Below, piece after piece: positions 52,201 through 61,300 of a stretch of 64,000 bases of DNA. Source of the stretch: Treponema socranskii subsp. socranskii VPI DR56BR1116 = ATCC 35536 (lineage in GTDB: Bacteria; Spirochaetota; Spirochaetia; Treponematales; Treponemataceae); the NCBI RefSeq assembly GCF_000468115.1, contig NZ_AVQI01000016.1, positions 1 through 64,000 on the forward strand, in the 5' to 3' direction. The notes beneath the pieces were generated by a model that was given only the letters and a program-made list of their open reading frames with translations, made no database searches and was not told where the DNA came from. The translations under genes were made by a program, and so were the position numbers. How positions within the stretch are numbered: the stretch's first letter is position 1; each line of letters begins with the position of its first letter.

Positions 52201-53695
52201 ATTCGAGCTGCTTTGTATATTTCCCCTGCAACGAATCGATTTTTTCGTCGTAGCGTTTTCCGAATTCGTCGATGTGCTGCTTGTATTTTTCATCGAGCGA
52301 TGTCAGCTGTTTTTTTATATTCGCAACGATGTTGCCCGTCGAATCTTTAAAAGCCGCAACCGCTTCCGCAGTCTTTTGCGTAAGCGCCCCGTCGATTTCG
52401 GCTGCTTTCTTTTTATACGTTTCCGACAGGGCGCCGTATTGAGAAGCGAGTGCCGCGTTCGTCTTCGCCGCAAGCTCTTTGTATTTTTCCGACAACGCGC
52501 CGTATTGCGCCGTAACGGACGCATCGGTTTCGTTCGCTTTTTGCATATATTTTTCGGAAAGCTCGGCATACTGCCGATCGAGCTTTGCACCGTAGTCTTC
52601 CAACCGCTTTTTATACACGTCGGTAAACTGCGTATACTGCGCATCGTATTTTTTTATCATCTCCGCAGTGCGGCTGCCGATTGCGCCGTCAATCGAGAGG
52701 ATTTTGCCTTCAATTTCCTGCATCGCTCGGGCAATGCCCGAATCGAGGCGGGCGGCAAGCGTCGTCATTTCGCCTTCGTATTTGTCGGAAAGAGCACGAT
52801 AGCGCTCCTGATACTTTTCGTCGACATCCGCTTCCGCTCCCGCGGCGGCTTCAATCGCTTCGTCGGCACGGGCATGCACGCGGCTTTCCGCTTCAGCGAT
52901 GCGCTCGTCGACGAGGGATTCGATTTCGGCAATCTTGTCTTCGATCGTCTGCACGTATGCGTCGCTCCTCGCCTGCGCCTGTTCGCTCAAATGGCGGAAC
53001 GCCGTATCTTCAAGCGAGTCCGCTTTTTTCGCCGCCGAATCGTACACGCCTTCTATTTCCGATTGAAAGCGAACGAGCGCATCATCGGCCTGCTTTCCGA
53101 GAGAGGCGATATGCTCGGCGAGTTCTTTTGAGCGTGCATCGTATTCCTGCAGCAGCTTCGCGCCGAGCAGTTTCAACTGTTCGCCGTTTTTTTGCGAAAA
53201 CTCTCCGGCGATGTGCGGAATGCTCTTTTCGATTTCGTCGATCGTCTTTTTTTGTGCGTCGATGCGCGCGTCGAGTTTTTCAACGATGAGCGCTTCCTTT
53301 TTCAGCCTCGTTAAATTTTCTTCGACGTTCATCGTCATCTCTGCAAGAGACGCGAGCGATTTATCGTAGCCGTTGATTTTCGCTTCGGCGGCCGCGATCG
53401 CTTGTTTGTATTTTTGCAGTTCGTCCGCTCCCGCTAAAAAATCGTCGCGCTCTTTTTGCAGACGTTTGATCCCCGCAGCCGCCTGCAGGTATTTCGTTTC
53501 GAGTTCCGCTCCCGCGCTCGCTATATTCGCATCCTGTTTTTTAAAATAGTCGTCAAAGCCTTCGAGCCGTTTATCGGCATATCGCTTGACCTTTTCCATG
53601 GAATTATTGTCTCTGTCGAATTTTCTAAATACAACGACGATTACCGCGGCGACGGCGGCCGCTATCAAGATTGTGACGATATCCACTTTTCCCAC
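49250..53695 (-). CDS. SpiroCoCo-type giant coiled-coil protein
   Basis: A 1481-residue protein. An N-terminal membrane helix (VTILIAAAVAAVIVVVF, about 6-23) anchors it. Residues about 30-1400 are nearly continuous heptad coiled coil rich in Lys, Glu, Ala, Gln and Ser, with internal repeats such as AQYGALSEKYKELAAKTNAAL / SQYGALSETYKKKAAE. The last about 45 residues (RLSPQDRDNIKQLKQQGWTVKEIARTMKRTQTEIEMVLELPE) look like a small helix-turn-helix. It starts with GTG at 53695 or GTG at 53686, the latter with GGGTGGG upstream. Probable cytoskeletal or envelope-shaping role; known only from spirochaetes as far as I recall. Confidence 0.85.
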   Translation of the reverse strand: MGKVDIVTILIAAAVAAVIVVVFRKFDRDNNSMEKVKRYADKRLEGFDDYFKKQDANIASAGAELETKYLQAAAGIKRLQKERDDFLAGADELQKYKQAIAAAEAKINGYDKSLASLAEMTMNVEENLTRLKKEALIVEKLDARIDAQKKTIDEIEKSIPHIAGEFSQKNGEQLKLLGAKLLQEYDARSKELAEHIASLGKQADDALVRFQSEIEGVYDSAAKKADSLEDTAFRHLSEQAQARSDAYVQTIEDKIAEIESLVDERIAEAESRVHARADEAIEAAAGAEADVDEKYQERYRALSDKYEGEMTTLAARLDSGIARAMQEIEGKILSIDGAIGSRTAEMIKKYDAQYTQFTDVYKKRLEDYGAKLDRQYAELSEKYMQKANETDASVTAQYGALSEKYKELAAKTNAALASQYGALSETYKKKAAEIDGALTQKTAEAVAAFKDSTGNIVANIKKQLTSLDEKYKQHIDEFGKRYDEKIDSLQGKYTKQLESIDGKNDGRIASLDAKFDALFSKLSSAYEEKASSLEKQAESIAAMYDEKEGAVAADLNERIVSLGSEYGGRIEKLSSDLAASLSEVKATSDFISQNVSGNAKSLEGLRAMLESEVKNIESRYNNLFANAVSAADEKEKAAFEKFSAASGERLEKYQAQVQHKIDAFKTSLSETLVEISRRTDDSVNDAESAIKELRAACDEAQRRADSAGPQLAEKIQLVDEQIEKFRAQSETKLADLDKALTESIYKIAKQCEQQQSDALNAIDSQFGSYKKDLAYQFSRLETSGKDIDSLEANLRKAMDEIRKRVLSDFDLFTETQQKKHKEFSDSLQADSDAIQSQLHTIEETVDALKQSAIGNVKAKLKDFEDGIDDDLKTRAEKIAEDLTVWKNSFDGKLALFTEDCENGRRSLEIKYSEDLKAKLDALQEKNDEQLSRIASGVKEANGALREQIDGIAKTVDDFAETTKERVNKTQAISDEYLKTVAGQYEAKMNDELERVKSELSDGLKKFEEAVLNRQETGASTIDAALSEFNTWKQHLKQQLDESNAVFKGQLDTLKSSSQNKIDEARESLLADFQTYSADMKEKQASLSASVNELQTKTDESLDMYESRSEEILERLQAMYEEMLKDTEERVSKQSADSAKTLSDLRGKINSLEAQSSENQAKFVLKMQSDQDEMQSRMGELNRELQNVRSQMLQYEKAEAMKKALDERIAALDDDFARLASYNETALSLADSYKALHKMYDDINGRLKEFDAQKARVDSIGQKYDKMINLSSAMDEKISGLQTSYDELQTFEVAVRDFQEKLHSLSGSYDRLEQKQTVIERVNEDVNRSFDALKTLEDKLKQCVRQTESLPQEIKDVQKDVDKLLKSGPKLAQAVTKLESLDAILTEADKRMDALVSARQGIGRSEARLEELKTDIESKFKLLNQLTKKDLEKHPAKEDKRLSPQDRDNIKQLKQQGWTVKEIARTMKRTQTEIEMVLELPE

Positions 53696-53699
53696 CCGT

Positions 53700-53713
53700 G
53701 CGGTTTAAACCGC
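53700..53713 (-). other. 14-bp perfect palindrome in the SpiroCoCo leader
   Basis: GCGGTTTAAACCGC lies directly before the GTG start region of the coiled-coil gene. It could be an operator or an mRNA stem near the ribosome site. Confidence 0.45.
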
Positions 53714-53779
53714 TTTCTATATTAGGATCGGCACTGAGTAATCCGCATTCGGATTCAATGCATCCCTATACCACATTCT

Positions 53780-54463
53780 TTATTGTAACACAATTTTACG
53801 CAATTGGCGATAGTCGCAAAAAGAAATATCGGCTTTTCGGGAAGATATGCCGAGCAAATTACGCCAGAGAGGCTCAAAATGCGCCGCTTTCATGCCCGCA
53901 TTTTTTGCGCCGACGACGTCGTATGTAACGCTGTTTCCGACATATAAAATATGTTCCGGTGCGATGCCGAGTTTTTCCGCAAGCACTCGGAAAGGATGCA
54001 CCGCAGGCTTCAGCGCACCGGTGGTTTCGGTACCGAGCAAAACATCGCAGTATTTTCGAAGCCCCCATAGGCTGCCTTTTTGTTCCGGAGGAAAATCCGA
54101 CATGAGCGCGATTTTTAAACCTGCAGCGTGGAACGCTTGAAACGTTTCTTCGACATGAGCGCACAGCGGAATCGATTCGAAAAACGGAGAAAGCCCCTTG
54201 TATACGATCCGCTCGAGCCGCGCTTCGGCCGTTTCAACGCTGCACCCGATCCGCTTTGCAAGCATTTCGGCCTGCGTCGCATAAAAATCGTCGAGCACGC
54301 CCATATCGTGAATTTTCGAACGTACGATTCCGTACTGCAAAAAAAAATGATTGAATCTGAAAAAGTGAAACATCATGCGCGCATGAAGATCGCGCGGCTT
54401 ATACAACGTGCCGTCGATATCAAATGCAACCGCCTGTATGTCTCCGATGTTCGCCGTAAGCAC
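53780..54463 (-). CDS. HAD-family hydrolase
   Basis: A 227-residue phosphatase-like protein. Motif I is FDIDGTLY with catalytic D15 and D17; motif II is ALMSD; motif III lysine is in GALKPAVHPF; motif IV is LYVGNSVTYDVVGAKNAGM. A helical cap follows motif I. The GTG start at 54463 has GAGG 5 nt upstream. Substrate unknown; pyrophosphatase or sugar-phosphate phosphatase are possible. About 260 nt with no recognisable gene separate it from the EF-G-like gene. Confidence 0.87.
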   Translation of the reverse strand: MLTANIGDIQAVAFDIDGTLYKPRDLHARMMFHFFRFNHFFLQYGIVRSKIHDMGVLDDFYATQAEMLAKRIGCSVETAEARLERIVYKGLSPFFESIPLCAHVEETFQAFHAAGLKIALMSDFPPEQKGSLWGLRKYCDVLLGTETTGALKPAVHPFRVLAEKLGIAPEHILYVGNSVTYDVVGAKNAGMKAAHFEPLWRNLLGISSRKADISFCDYRQLRKIVLQ

Positions 54464-54724
54464 TCCGCACCTCTTCTTTCAAGCTTACCGTAAAATTCGA
54501 CGATTAACAATAGCGAATGAAAGCGCAGACGGCTGCACGCAACTGTCGTATGCAAGAAGTCCCGCAAAAGCGACACAACGTGCAATTTCTCCTCGCAGCG
54601 TTTATATATTTGAAAATCGACATCCGGCAAAGCACCGTTACAAATCTTTCGCATCTTGAAAATATTCCGCAGCGGTTTTTTCCACGAGCATTTCAAAAAT
54701 TCCGCAAGAGGCGGCACGGAGCCC

Positions 54725-56821
54725 CTACTCTTCTGCGAATCCGGCTGCGGCTTTTTCGGCACGCGCAGCGACTTCTTTGCTTTGAATGTCTGAAGGCGCC
54801 TGTTCGTAGCGCGCGAATTCGTAGCTGTAATCTCCGCGGCCGCCGGTCATCGAACGGAGTCCCGTACAGTAATCGAAAAGTTCCATCTGCGGAACGTCTG
54901 CTTCGATTATCTGTTTGCCGCCGGGAGCGGGATTCATACCGAGCACGCGGCCTCGCCTTTTCGTCAAATCTCCCATGACGTCTCCGGTGTACGCATCGGG
55001 GACGACGACTTTTAAATTGACGATCGGCTCGAGCAGTACGGGACTTGCTTCCATAAAGCCTTTTTTAAACGCAAACTTCGCCGCGGTTTTAAATGCGATT
55101 TCGGAAGAATCGACCGGATGATACGAACCGTCGTAGAGCGTCGCCTGCACGCCGACGACAGGGTATGCCGCAAGCGGGCCGCGGGCAGTCGATTCGGCGA
55201 TGCCTTTTTCGACGGCGGGAAAATAATTTTTCGGCACGGATCCTCCGACGACTTTTTGATCGAACGCGTACGGCTTTGTAAAATCGCCGGTCGGAGCAAA
55301 GCGCATTTTGACGTGTCCGTATTGTCCGTGCCCGCCGGTTTGTTTTTTGTATTTGTGTTCGACGTCGGAATTCTTTTTTATCGTTTCGCGGAACGCAACT
55401 TTCGGTTTTTCGATCCGCAAATCGATTTTATATTCGTCTTTCAAAATATTTTGAATGACATCGAGATGCAGATCTCCCATGCCGTACATGAGCATCTGTC
55501 CGTTGACGGAATCGTTGACCGTTTTAAACGTCGGATCTTCCGCAGAAATTTTCGCCATCGCCTGCGCAATTTTATCGACGTCGGCTTTATTGACCGCGTG
55601 GTAGCGCAGGTACGTATACGGAACCGGGAGATCCTGTTTCGGATATTGAATCGGCGTCGCCTTCGTCGAAAGCGTATCGCCCGTCTTTACGTCACCCAGT
55701 TTTGCGACGGCGCCCAAATCGCCGGCATGGAGTTCGGAAATTTCCGTCGTTTTATTGCCCTGCATGATGTAAAGCTTTCCGATTTTAAATTCGGAAGCCG
55801 TCGATGCGTTGTAGACGAGATCGTCGGTTTTAAAGATACCCGAGCGGATTTTAATAAGGCTGTATCTGCCGAGAAAAGGATCGACAATCGTCTTAAATAC
55901 GAAAGCGGTCTTCGGCTTAAGCACGTCGAAGTTAGCTTTGAAGATTTCGTTCGTGCTCGTATTGATGCCGGACACTTTGCGGCTTTCCGCCGCCGGCATG
56001 TATTTTTCAATGTCATCCATAAGATTGTACACGCCGTGCACCGCAGTACCCGACCCCATGCACACCGGTACAATCGAGCCGTCCTGTATGGAAAGACGCA
56101 CCGCTTCGCGTATTTCCGTTTCGGAAAATTCTTCGCCCGCAAAAAAGCGTTCCATAAAATCTTCCGACGTTTCGGCAACCGCTTCCATCAAAATCGTGTG
56201 ATAGGATGCCAAATGTTCTTTCGAATAATCGGGTATGTCGGTCGGTTCGACGACACCGATCGCTTTATAGCGGAACGCCTTTTGCTGAATGACGTTGACG
56301 TAACCGGTAAACTTGCCGTCGTCGCGGATCGGCATATTGAACGGTGCGATCTTTTTGCCGTACACCGCAGTCAAATCTTCGATCGCTTTTCTGTAGGAAA
56401 CATCGTCGATATCCATATCGGTTACGAAAAACATGCGCGGCAGATGATACTTTTCGCACAGCTCCCACGCTTTTTCGGTACCCGCTTCGATGCCCGATTT
56501 CCCCGATACGACGATGATTGCGCCGTCGGCGACGCTCATCGCTTCGTCCACTTCGCCGGAAAAATCGAAATAGCCGGGAGTATCGAGGATATTGAATTTA
56601 TAATCGTTCCACTCGACGGGAACGAGAGACGTTCTGATCGATATGCCGCGCTTTTGCTCTTCTTTCGTAAAGTCGCTGACGGTATTTTTGTCTTCAACGC
56701 GGCCGAGCCTCGTCGTCAGTTTGCTCAAATAGCACATCGCTTCGACGAGCGTCGTTTTTCCCGCCCCCCCGTGTCCGAGAACGGCAACATTTCTGATTTT
56801 ATCGGTTGTGTAGACCTTCAT
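54725..56821 (-). CDS. EF-G-like translational GTPase (FusA2 type) with altered G motifs
   Basis: A 698-residue protein with the five EF-G domains. The P loop is GHGGAGKTT (16-24). G3 is DTPGY (80-84), where canonical EF-G has DTPGH with the catalytic histidine. G4 is TDMD (134-137) instead of NKMD. These changes mark the EF-G-like branch that accompanies, but does not replace, canonical EF-G. Its role may be in ribosome recycling, stress or tetracycline-type protection; not known here. GGAGG precedes the ATG. Confidence 0.88.
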   Translation of the reverse strand: MKVYTTDKIRNVAVLGHGGAGKTTLVEAMCYLSKLTTRLGRVEDKNTVSDFTKEEQKRGISIRTSLVPVEWNDYKFNILDTPGYFDFSGEVDEAMSVADGAIIVVSGKSGIEAGTEKAWELCEKYHLPRMFFVTDMDIDDVSYRKAIEDLTAVYGKKIAPFNMPIRDDGKFTGYVNVIQQKAFRYKAIGVVEPTDIPDYSKEHLASYHTILMEAVAETSEDFMERFFAGEEFSETEIREAVRLSIQDGSIVPVCMGSGTAVHGVYNLMDDIEKYMPAAESRKVSGINTSTNEIFKANFDVLKPKTAFVFKTIVDPFLGRYSLIKIRSGIFKTDDLVYNASTASEFKIGKLYIMQGNKTTEISELHAGDLGAVAKLGDVKTGDTLSTKATPIQYPKQDLPVPYTYLRYHAVNKADVDKIAQAMAKISAEDPTFKTVNDSVNGQMLMYGMGDLHLDVIQNILKDEYKIDLRIEKPKVAFRETIKKNSDVEHKYKKQTGGHGQYGHVKMRFAPTGDFTKPYAFDQKVVGGSVPKNYFPAVEKGIAESTARGPLAAYPVVGVQATLYDGSYHPVDSSEIAFKTAAKFAFKKGFMEASPVLLEPIVNLKVVVPDAYTGDVMGDLTKRRGRVLGMNPAPGGKQIIEADVPQMELFDYCTGLRSMTGGRGDYSYEFARYEQAPSDIQSKEVAARAEKAAAGFAEE

Positions 56822-56859
56822 GATGCATTTTCCTCCAAATTTTATAAATATATACGAAT

Positions 56860-56888
56860 ATTGTACTACGGTATTTGTGAAAACGCAA
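56860..56888 (-). promoter_or_regulatory. sigma-70 type promoter of the EF-G-like gene
   Basis: On the minus strand TTGCGT (56888-56883), 17-nt spacer and TACAAT (56865-56860), about 38 nt before the start codon. Confidence 0.5.
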
Positions 56889-56956
56889 ATAAATTTTTCG
56901 GAGATTGCGGAAGACCGACGATTTACTGTGAGGCGGCGTTGAAATCCGAAAAGGTC

Positions 56957-58318
56957 TTACTGCGGGTTGAAAGTTGCGGTCGTGCGCATACGCACGAGAT
57001 GGATAAAATCGCCTTGAAACATGCGCGAGAATTCTGCGAGCGTCGATTCGGCATTGTTTCGGAATACGGTGCACTGAAATTTTCCAGCGTCGTCGAAATA
57101 CGGAAAGAAAATCGCGCATTGATTGAACGCGTGCACTTCGGGAATTCTTTTGCGATCGGTTTCGCGAATCGCCGCGAGGTAGCATTCACCGGGATATTCG
57201 GCTGCAAAGACGTACAAAAGAGAAGCGAGTGCGGACGCGGGATAGCCGGAATCTTTGACATACCCGACGGTATTCTTTATGCCGTCCGCCGTCATCTCCG
57301 CTGCAAACGGATCTTCGGTCATATCGACGCCCGATTCGGGATAGCGGTAGGTTTTGCCCGTCGCGACGGAAAACACTGCCGCGGCAAGATTCCGCGTCCA
57401 GTCGAGCGCAAAGGATATATTGTATTGTTCCGAAACTACGCCTTGAAAACCTACGGGATCGTAGCTCACCGTCGGCTCGAGGAGCGGCCGCCGCTTGAGT
57501 CCGCCTCTCGTCATCGGATAGACGATACCGTCGGCGATCCATTTGACGAAGCCCGCGGAAGAAAGCGACATTTTGCCCGCGTCTTCGGCGTGCATACGGC
57601 GGGGCGCACCGGTTAAAATCGACACGGGATTTCCGTCTTCGTCGTACATCGCGTCGTCGGCATAGACGAGGTTTGCGAGGCGCGAACGGATGACCCGTAT
57701 CATCGAAAGGGTCGTATCGTATGCGCCTTCCCGCCGGGCGGCATAGCACCACGGAAGCGTATTTTTCGTGAGAGCTGCGACATCGGAAAACGACATCGCA
57801 TAAAAGCGCTCGAAGGGAAGACCCGTAGGAACTTGACGCGCGCAATAGTTTCCGAAAATGACAAAATCTCCGTACGCGCTTTTGCCGAGCGGAGAAAATT
57901 GGACGTACACGCCGCTGTCGGGTGCAAAATAATAGCGCACGCAAATCGGATTTCCCGAACGCTTATTCCGGATGAGAAGCCATGCGCCCGGTGCCGATGA
58001 CGAATAGACGTCCTGCACCGCCGTCGTTTTGCCGCTTTCGGAATATACGTCGACCGGCATTTCCGTGCGCGGAGCGACTACGACGGAAAAAGTCGTATCG
58101 GTTTCTTCGAGGCGGATTTGGAAGCGGTTTCCGTCTTTTGCCGTACGCACTTCGGTGCGGTTTTCTCTGACGGACGAAAGAGGGGACTCAAACCACGTTT
58201 CGCGCAGCTCTTTCCGTATATCGGACGAATCGGGGACAAGAGTCTGAGCGAAAAGCACATTCACCGCCCCACAGACGAATGACAGTAAAATTAATAATTT
58301 TCCGGCAGCACTGCGCAT
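56957..58318 (-). CDS. exported protein of unknown function
   Basis: A 453-residue protein with a signal peptide (KLLILLSFVCGAVNVLFAQ). GAGG lies 7 nt before the ATG. The mature protein is mixed alpha/beta with few cysteines. Segments such as TTLSMIRVIRSRLANLVYADDAMYDEDGNPVS and SLSSAGFVKWIADGIVYP recall enzyme-like domains, but I recognise no family. It lies 20 nt after the dehydratase-activase gene and probably shares its transcript. Confidence 0.75.
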   Translation of the reverse strand: MRSAAGKLLILLSFVCGAVNVLFAQTLVPDSSDIRKELRETWFESPLSSVRENRTEVRTAKDGNRFQIRLEETDTTFSVVVAPRTEMPVDVYSESGKTTAVQDVYSSSAPGAWLLIRNKRSGNPICVRYYFAPDSGVYVQFSPLGKSAYGDFVIFGNYCARQVPTGLPFERFYAMSFSDVAALTKNTLPWCYAARREGAYDTTLSMIRVIRSRLANLVYADDAMYDEDGNPVSILTGAPRRMHAEDAGKMSLSSAGFVKWIADGIVYPMTRGGLKRRPLLEPTVSYDPVGFQGVVSEQYNISFALDWTRNLAAAVFSVATGKTYRYPESGVDMTEDPFAAEMTADGIKNTVGYVKDSGYPASALASLLYVFAAEYPGECYLAAIRETDRKRIPEVHAFNQCAIFFPYFDDAGKFQCTVFRNNAESTLAEFSRMFQGDFIHLVRMRTTATFNPQ

Positions 58319-58338
58319 TGCTCATCCTCTATATTCCC

Positions 58339-61300
58339 TCATGCATGCACCGGTGCGAGCACCGGAGGACGGTTCCCCGCTGCAACGGGTTCGAAATCGG
58401 TAAAGCTTACGGCCCCTTCGGCAAAACGTATTTCCGGCTTTACGAGAGAATCGTCGCTCATCACGATCATACCGTCTTCGTTTTCGTCGGGATGCTTTCC
58501 GATCGGCGCATTCGACAACAAAAGCTTTAAGCGGTTGAGCTGATTGACTTCGCTCGAACCCGGATCGTAATCGATCGCGCTGATATTCGCGCCGGGAAAG
58601 CGACGGCGGAGCTCTTTTATCATGCCCTTTCCGGTAACGTGATTCGGAAGACAGGCAAAGGGCTGCACGCATGCGATACTCGGCACTCCCGTTTTGATAA
58701 GTTCGACCATCTCCGCCGTGAGAAACCAGCCTTCACCCGTGATATTTCCGAGCTGGACGATATCGTCGACGCTTTTCATCTGTTCGTAAATCGTTTCGGG
58801 CGCATCGAAGCGCCGGCTTTTGCGGATGTATTTTTCGATAGGCTTTCTGAAGCGCTCGGTAAACCACACGAGAAGGCGCGCAATCGTTTCGGTTTTTTTC
58901 GGGAACGCGAGTTTTTCGTGTCGGAAAATACCGGTCGAAAACGTATACAGGAAAAAGTTCACCATATCGGGCATAACCGCTTCCGCGCCTTCGCGCTCGA
59001 TCGTATCGACGATCTGATTGTTCGCCGTCGGATGAAATTTGACGAGGATCTCTCCGACTATGCCGATGCGCGGTTTTTTGATCGGCAAAAGCGGCAGCGC
59101 ATCGAAATCGTCGATGATGTTTTTGACAAGTTTGTGAAAACCGCGGACCGAAAGGGAGCGCAGCTGAATCTCCGCCCTGCCGTTCCATTTTTCGTAAAGC
59201 GCGTTCGCCGACCCCTGCACTTTTTCATAGGGGCGCGTCCGGTACAAAACGCGCATAAGCACGTCGCCTATCATCGAACTCATGATGAGTCGTTCGAGGA
59301 GAGGGAGCGTCACTTTAAATCCCGGATTTTGTTCGAGACCGTTCGCGTTCAGCGAAAGGACGGGGATATGTCCCCATCCCGCATCGTTTAAAGCTCGCCT
59401 GATAAAGCCGATGTAATTCGTCGCGCGGCAGCCGCCTCCCGTCTGCGAAATGATGAGGGACGTATGATTCAAATCGTACTTGCCCGATTCGAGGGCGGCG
59501 ATCATTTGCCCCGTGACGAGGATCGACGGATAACACGCGTCGTTGTTGACGAATCTCAAACCGATATCGACGGCGCGCGGATCGACCGCATCGAGTACGA
59601 CGAATTTATAGCCGGAATATTCGAAGGCTTTTTGAAAGAGACGGAAGTGGATCGGCGACATCTGAGGAGCGATGATCGTATGCGTGTACTTCATCTCTTT
59701 CGTAAACACTTGCTTTCGGTACGAAGCGCTTTTTACGACGGGTTTTTGATGCCGCCTCTCGCGCTCCTTTACCGCAGCGATGAGCGAGCGGATGCGGATG
59801 CGTACCGCGCCCAAGTTTGCACCCTCATCGATTTTAATAAGCGTATACATACGTCCCTTTGCGCGCATGATTTCGTCGACCTGATCGGCCGTAACCGCGT
59901 CCAGCCCGCAGCCGAAACTCGTCAACTGCACGAGTTCGATGTTCGGCATTCCGGTGACAAAGGAAGCCGCGCGGTACAATCGATTGTGATACGTCCACTG
60001 ATCGATGATGCGCAGAGGCCGCTCGATGCTGCCCAAATGTGCGACGCTGTCTTCGGTAAAGACCGCAAGTCCCAAATCGTTTATCAGTTCGGGAATACCG
60101 TGGTTGATTTCGGGATCGAGATGATACGGACGGCCTGCGAGCACGATGCCGTTTGCGCCGCGCCTGATCGTCTCTTCGATCGCTTCGATACCCTTCTCTT
60201 CCGTATCGCGCCGAAACTTTTCCTCTTCTTTCCACGCTTCGTCGACCGCGCGCGAAATGCGCTCTTTCGTCAATTCCGGAAAGTGCGGGATAAGCTCTTC
60301 GGCTAAACGCACGGCGAGACGGTCTTTATCGTAAATCGGCAAAAACGGATCCATATATAGGATGGAAGCGTCCTGTCTGAGCGAATCGATATTGTTGCGC
60401 AGCACTTCGGGATAGCTTGTGACGATGGGACAATTATAGTGATTGCCCGCAGTCGAATCTTCCTGCAGTTCGTAGGGCGCGCAGGGATAGAAAATAAATT
60501 TTACGCCCTGCTGCAAAAGACTTTCGACGTGTCCGTGAGAAATCTTTCCCGGATAGCACACCGACTCCGACGGAATCGTTTCAAGTCCTTTTTCGTAAAC
60601 CGTACGCGACGATCGGGAAGAAAGACGCACGCGGAAACCGAGCGCAGTGAAAAACGTAAACCACAGCGGATAATTTTCGTACATATTGAGTACGCGCGGG
60701 ATGCCGACTTCCCCCATCGGCGCATCTTCGGCACGGAGCGGAATGTAATTGTTAAAAAGCCGCGCGTATTTCCACGCGAACATATTCGGAAGCTTCCCTT
60801 CTTTTCCCGCTTCGATATTCGTCGCTTTTTTATTGCTCGCATCGAGAACATTGCCGTCGAGTTCCGCTCCCCGCTCGCAGCGGTTGCCCGTTACGAACTT
60901 CCGCTCGAAGCCGCCGGTGCTGAACGTGTTGATCGTCAAAAGGCAGTTGTTTTGGCATTTGCCGCAGCGGCGGAGATCGAGCTTGACGCTGAACGACTCA
61001 AGATCCGAAAGCGTGGCGATGCCCGAACGGATTTCATGACGAGGAGCGCCCGGTCCCTCTTCGGGCTTCGGAGCCGAAAGGTCGAGCCACTGATCGTAGG
61101 CGATGAGCGCCGAACCGTAGGCTCCCATGAGACCTGCAACGTCGGGACGGAACACGTGCACACCCGAAATGTTTTCGAACGCACGCAGCACGGCATCGTT
61201 GTTGAACGTACCGCCCTGCACGACGACTTTCGTGCCGATGTCGCTCGCCTTACGCAATTTAATAACTTTGAAAAGCGCGTTTTTAATAACCGAATACGAA

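Noticed and set aside
54464-54724. Overlapping small frames on both strands between the HAD hydrolase and EF-G-like genes
   Set aside because: No start with a ribosome site and no recognisable domain on either strand; treated as non-coding.
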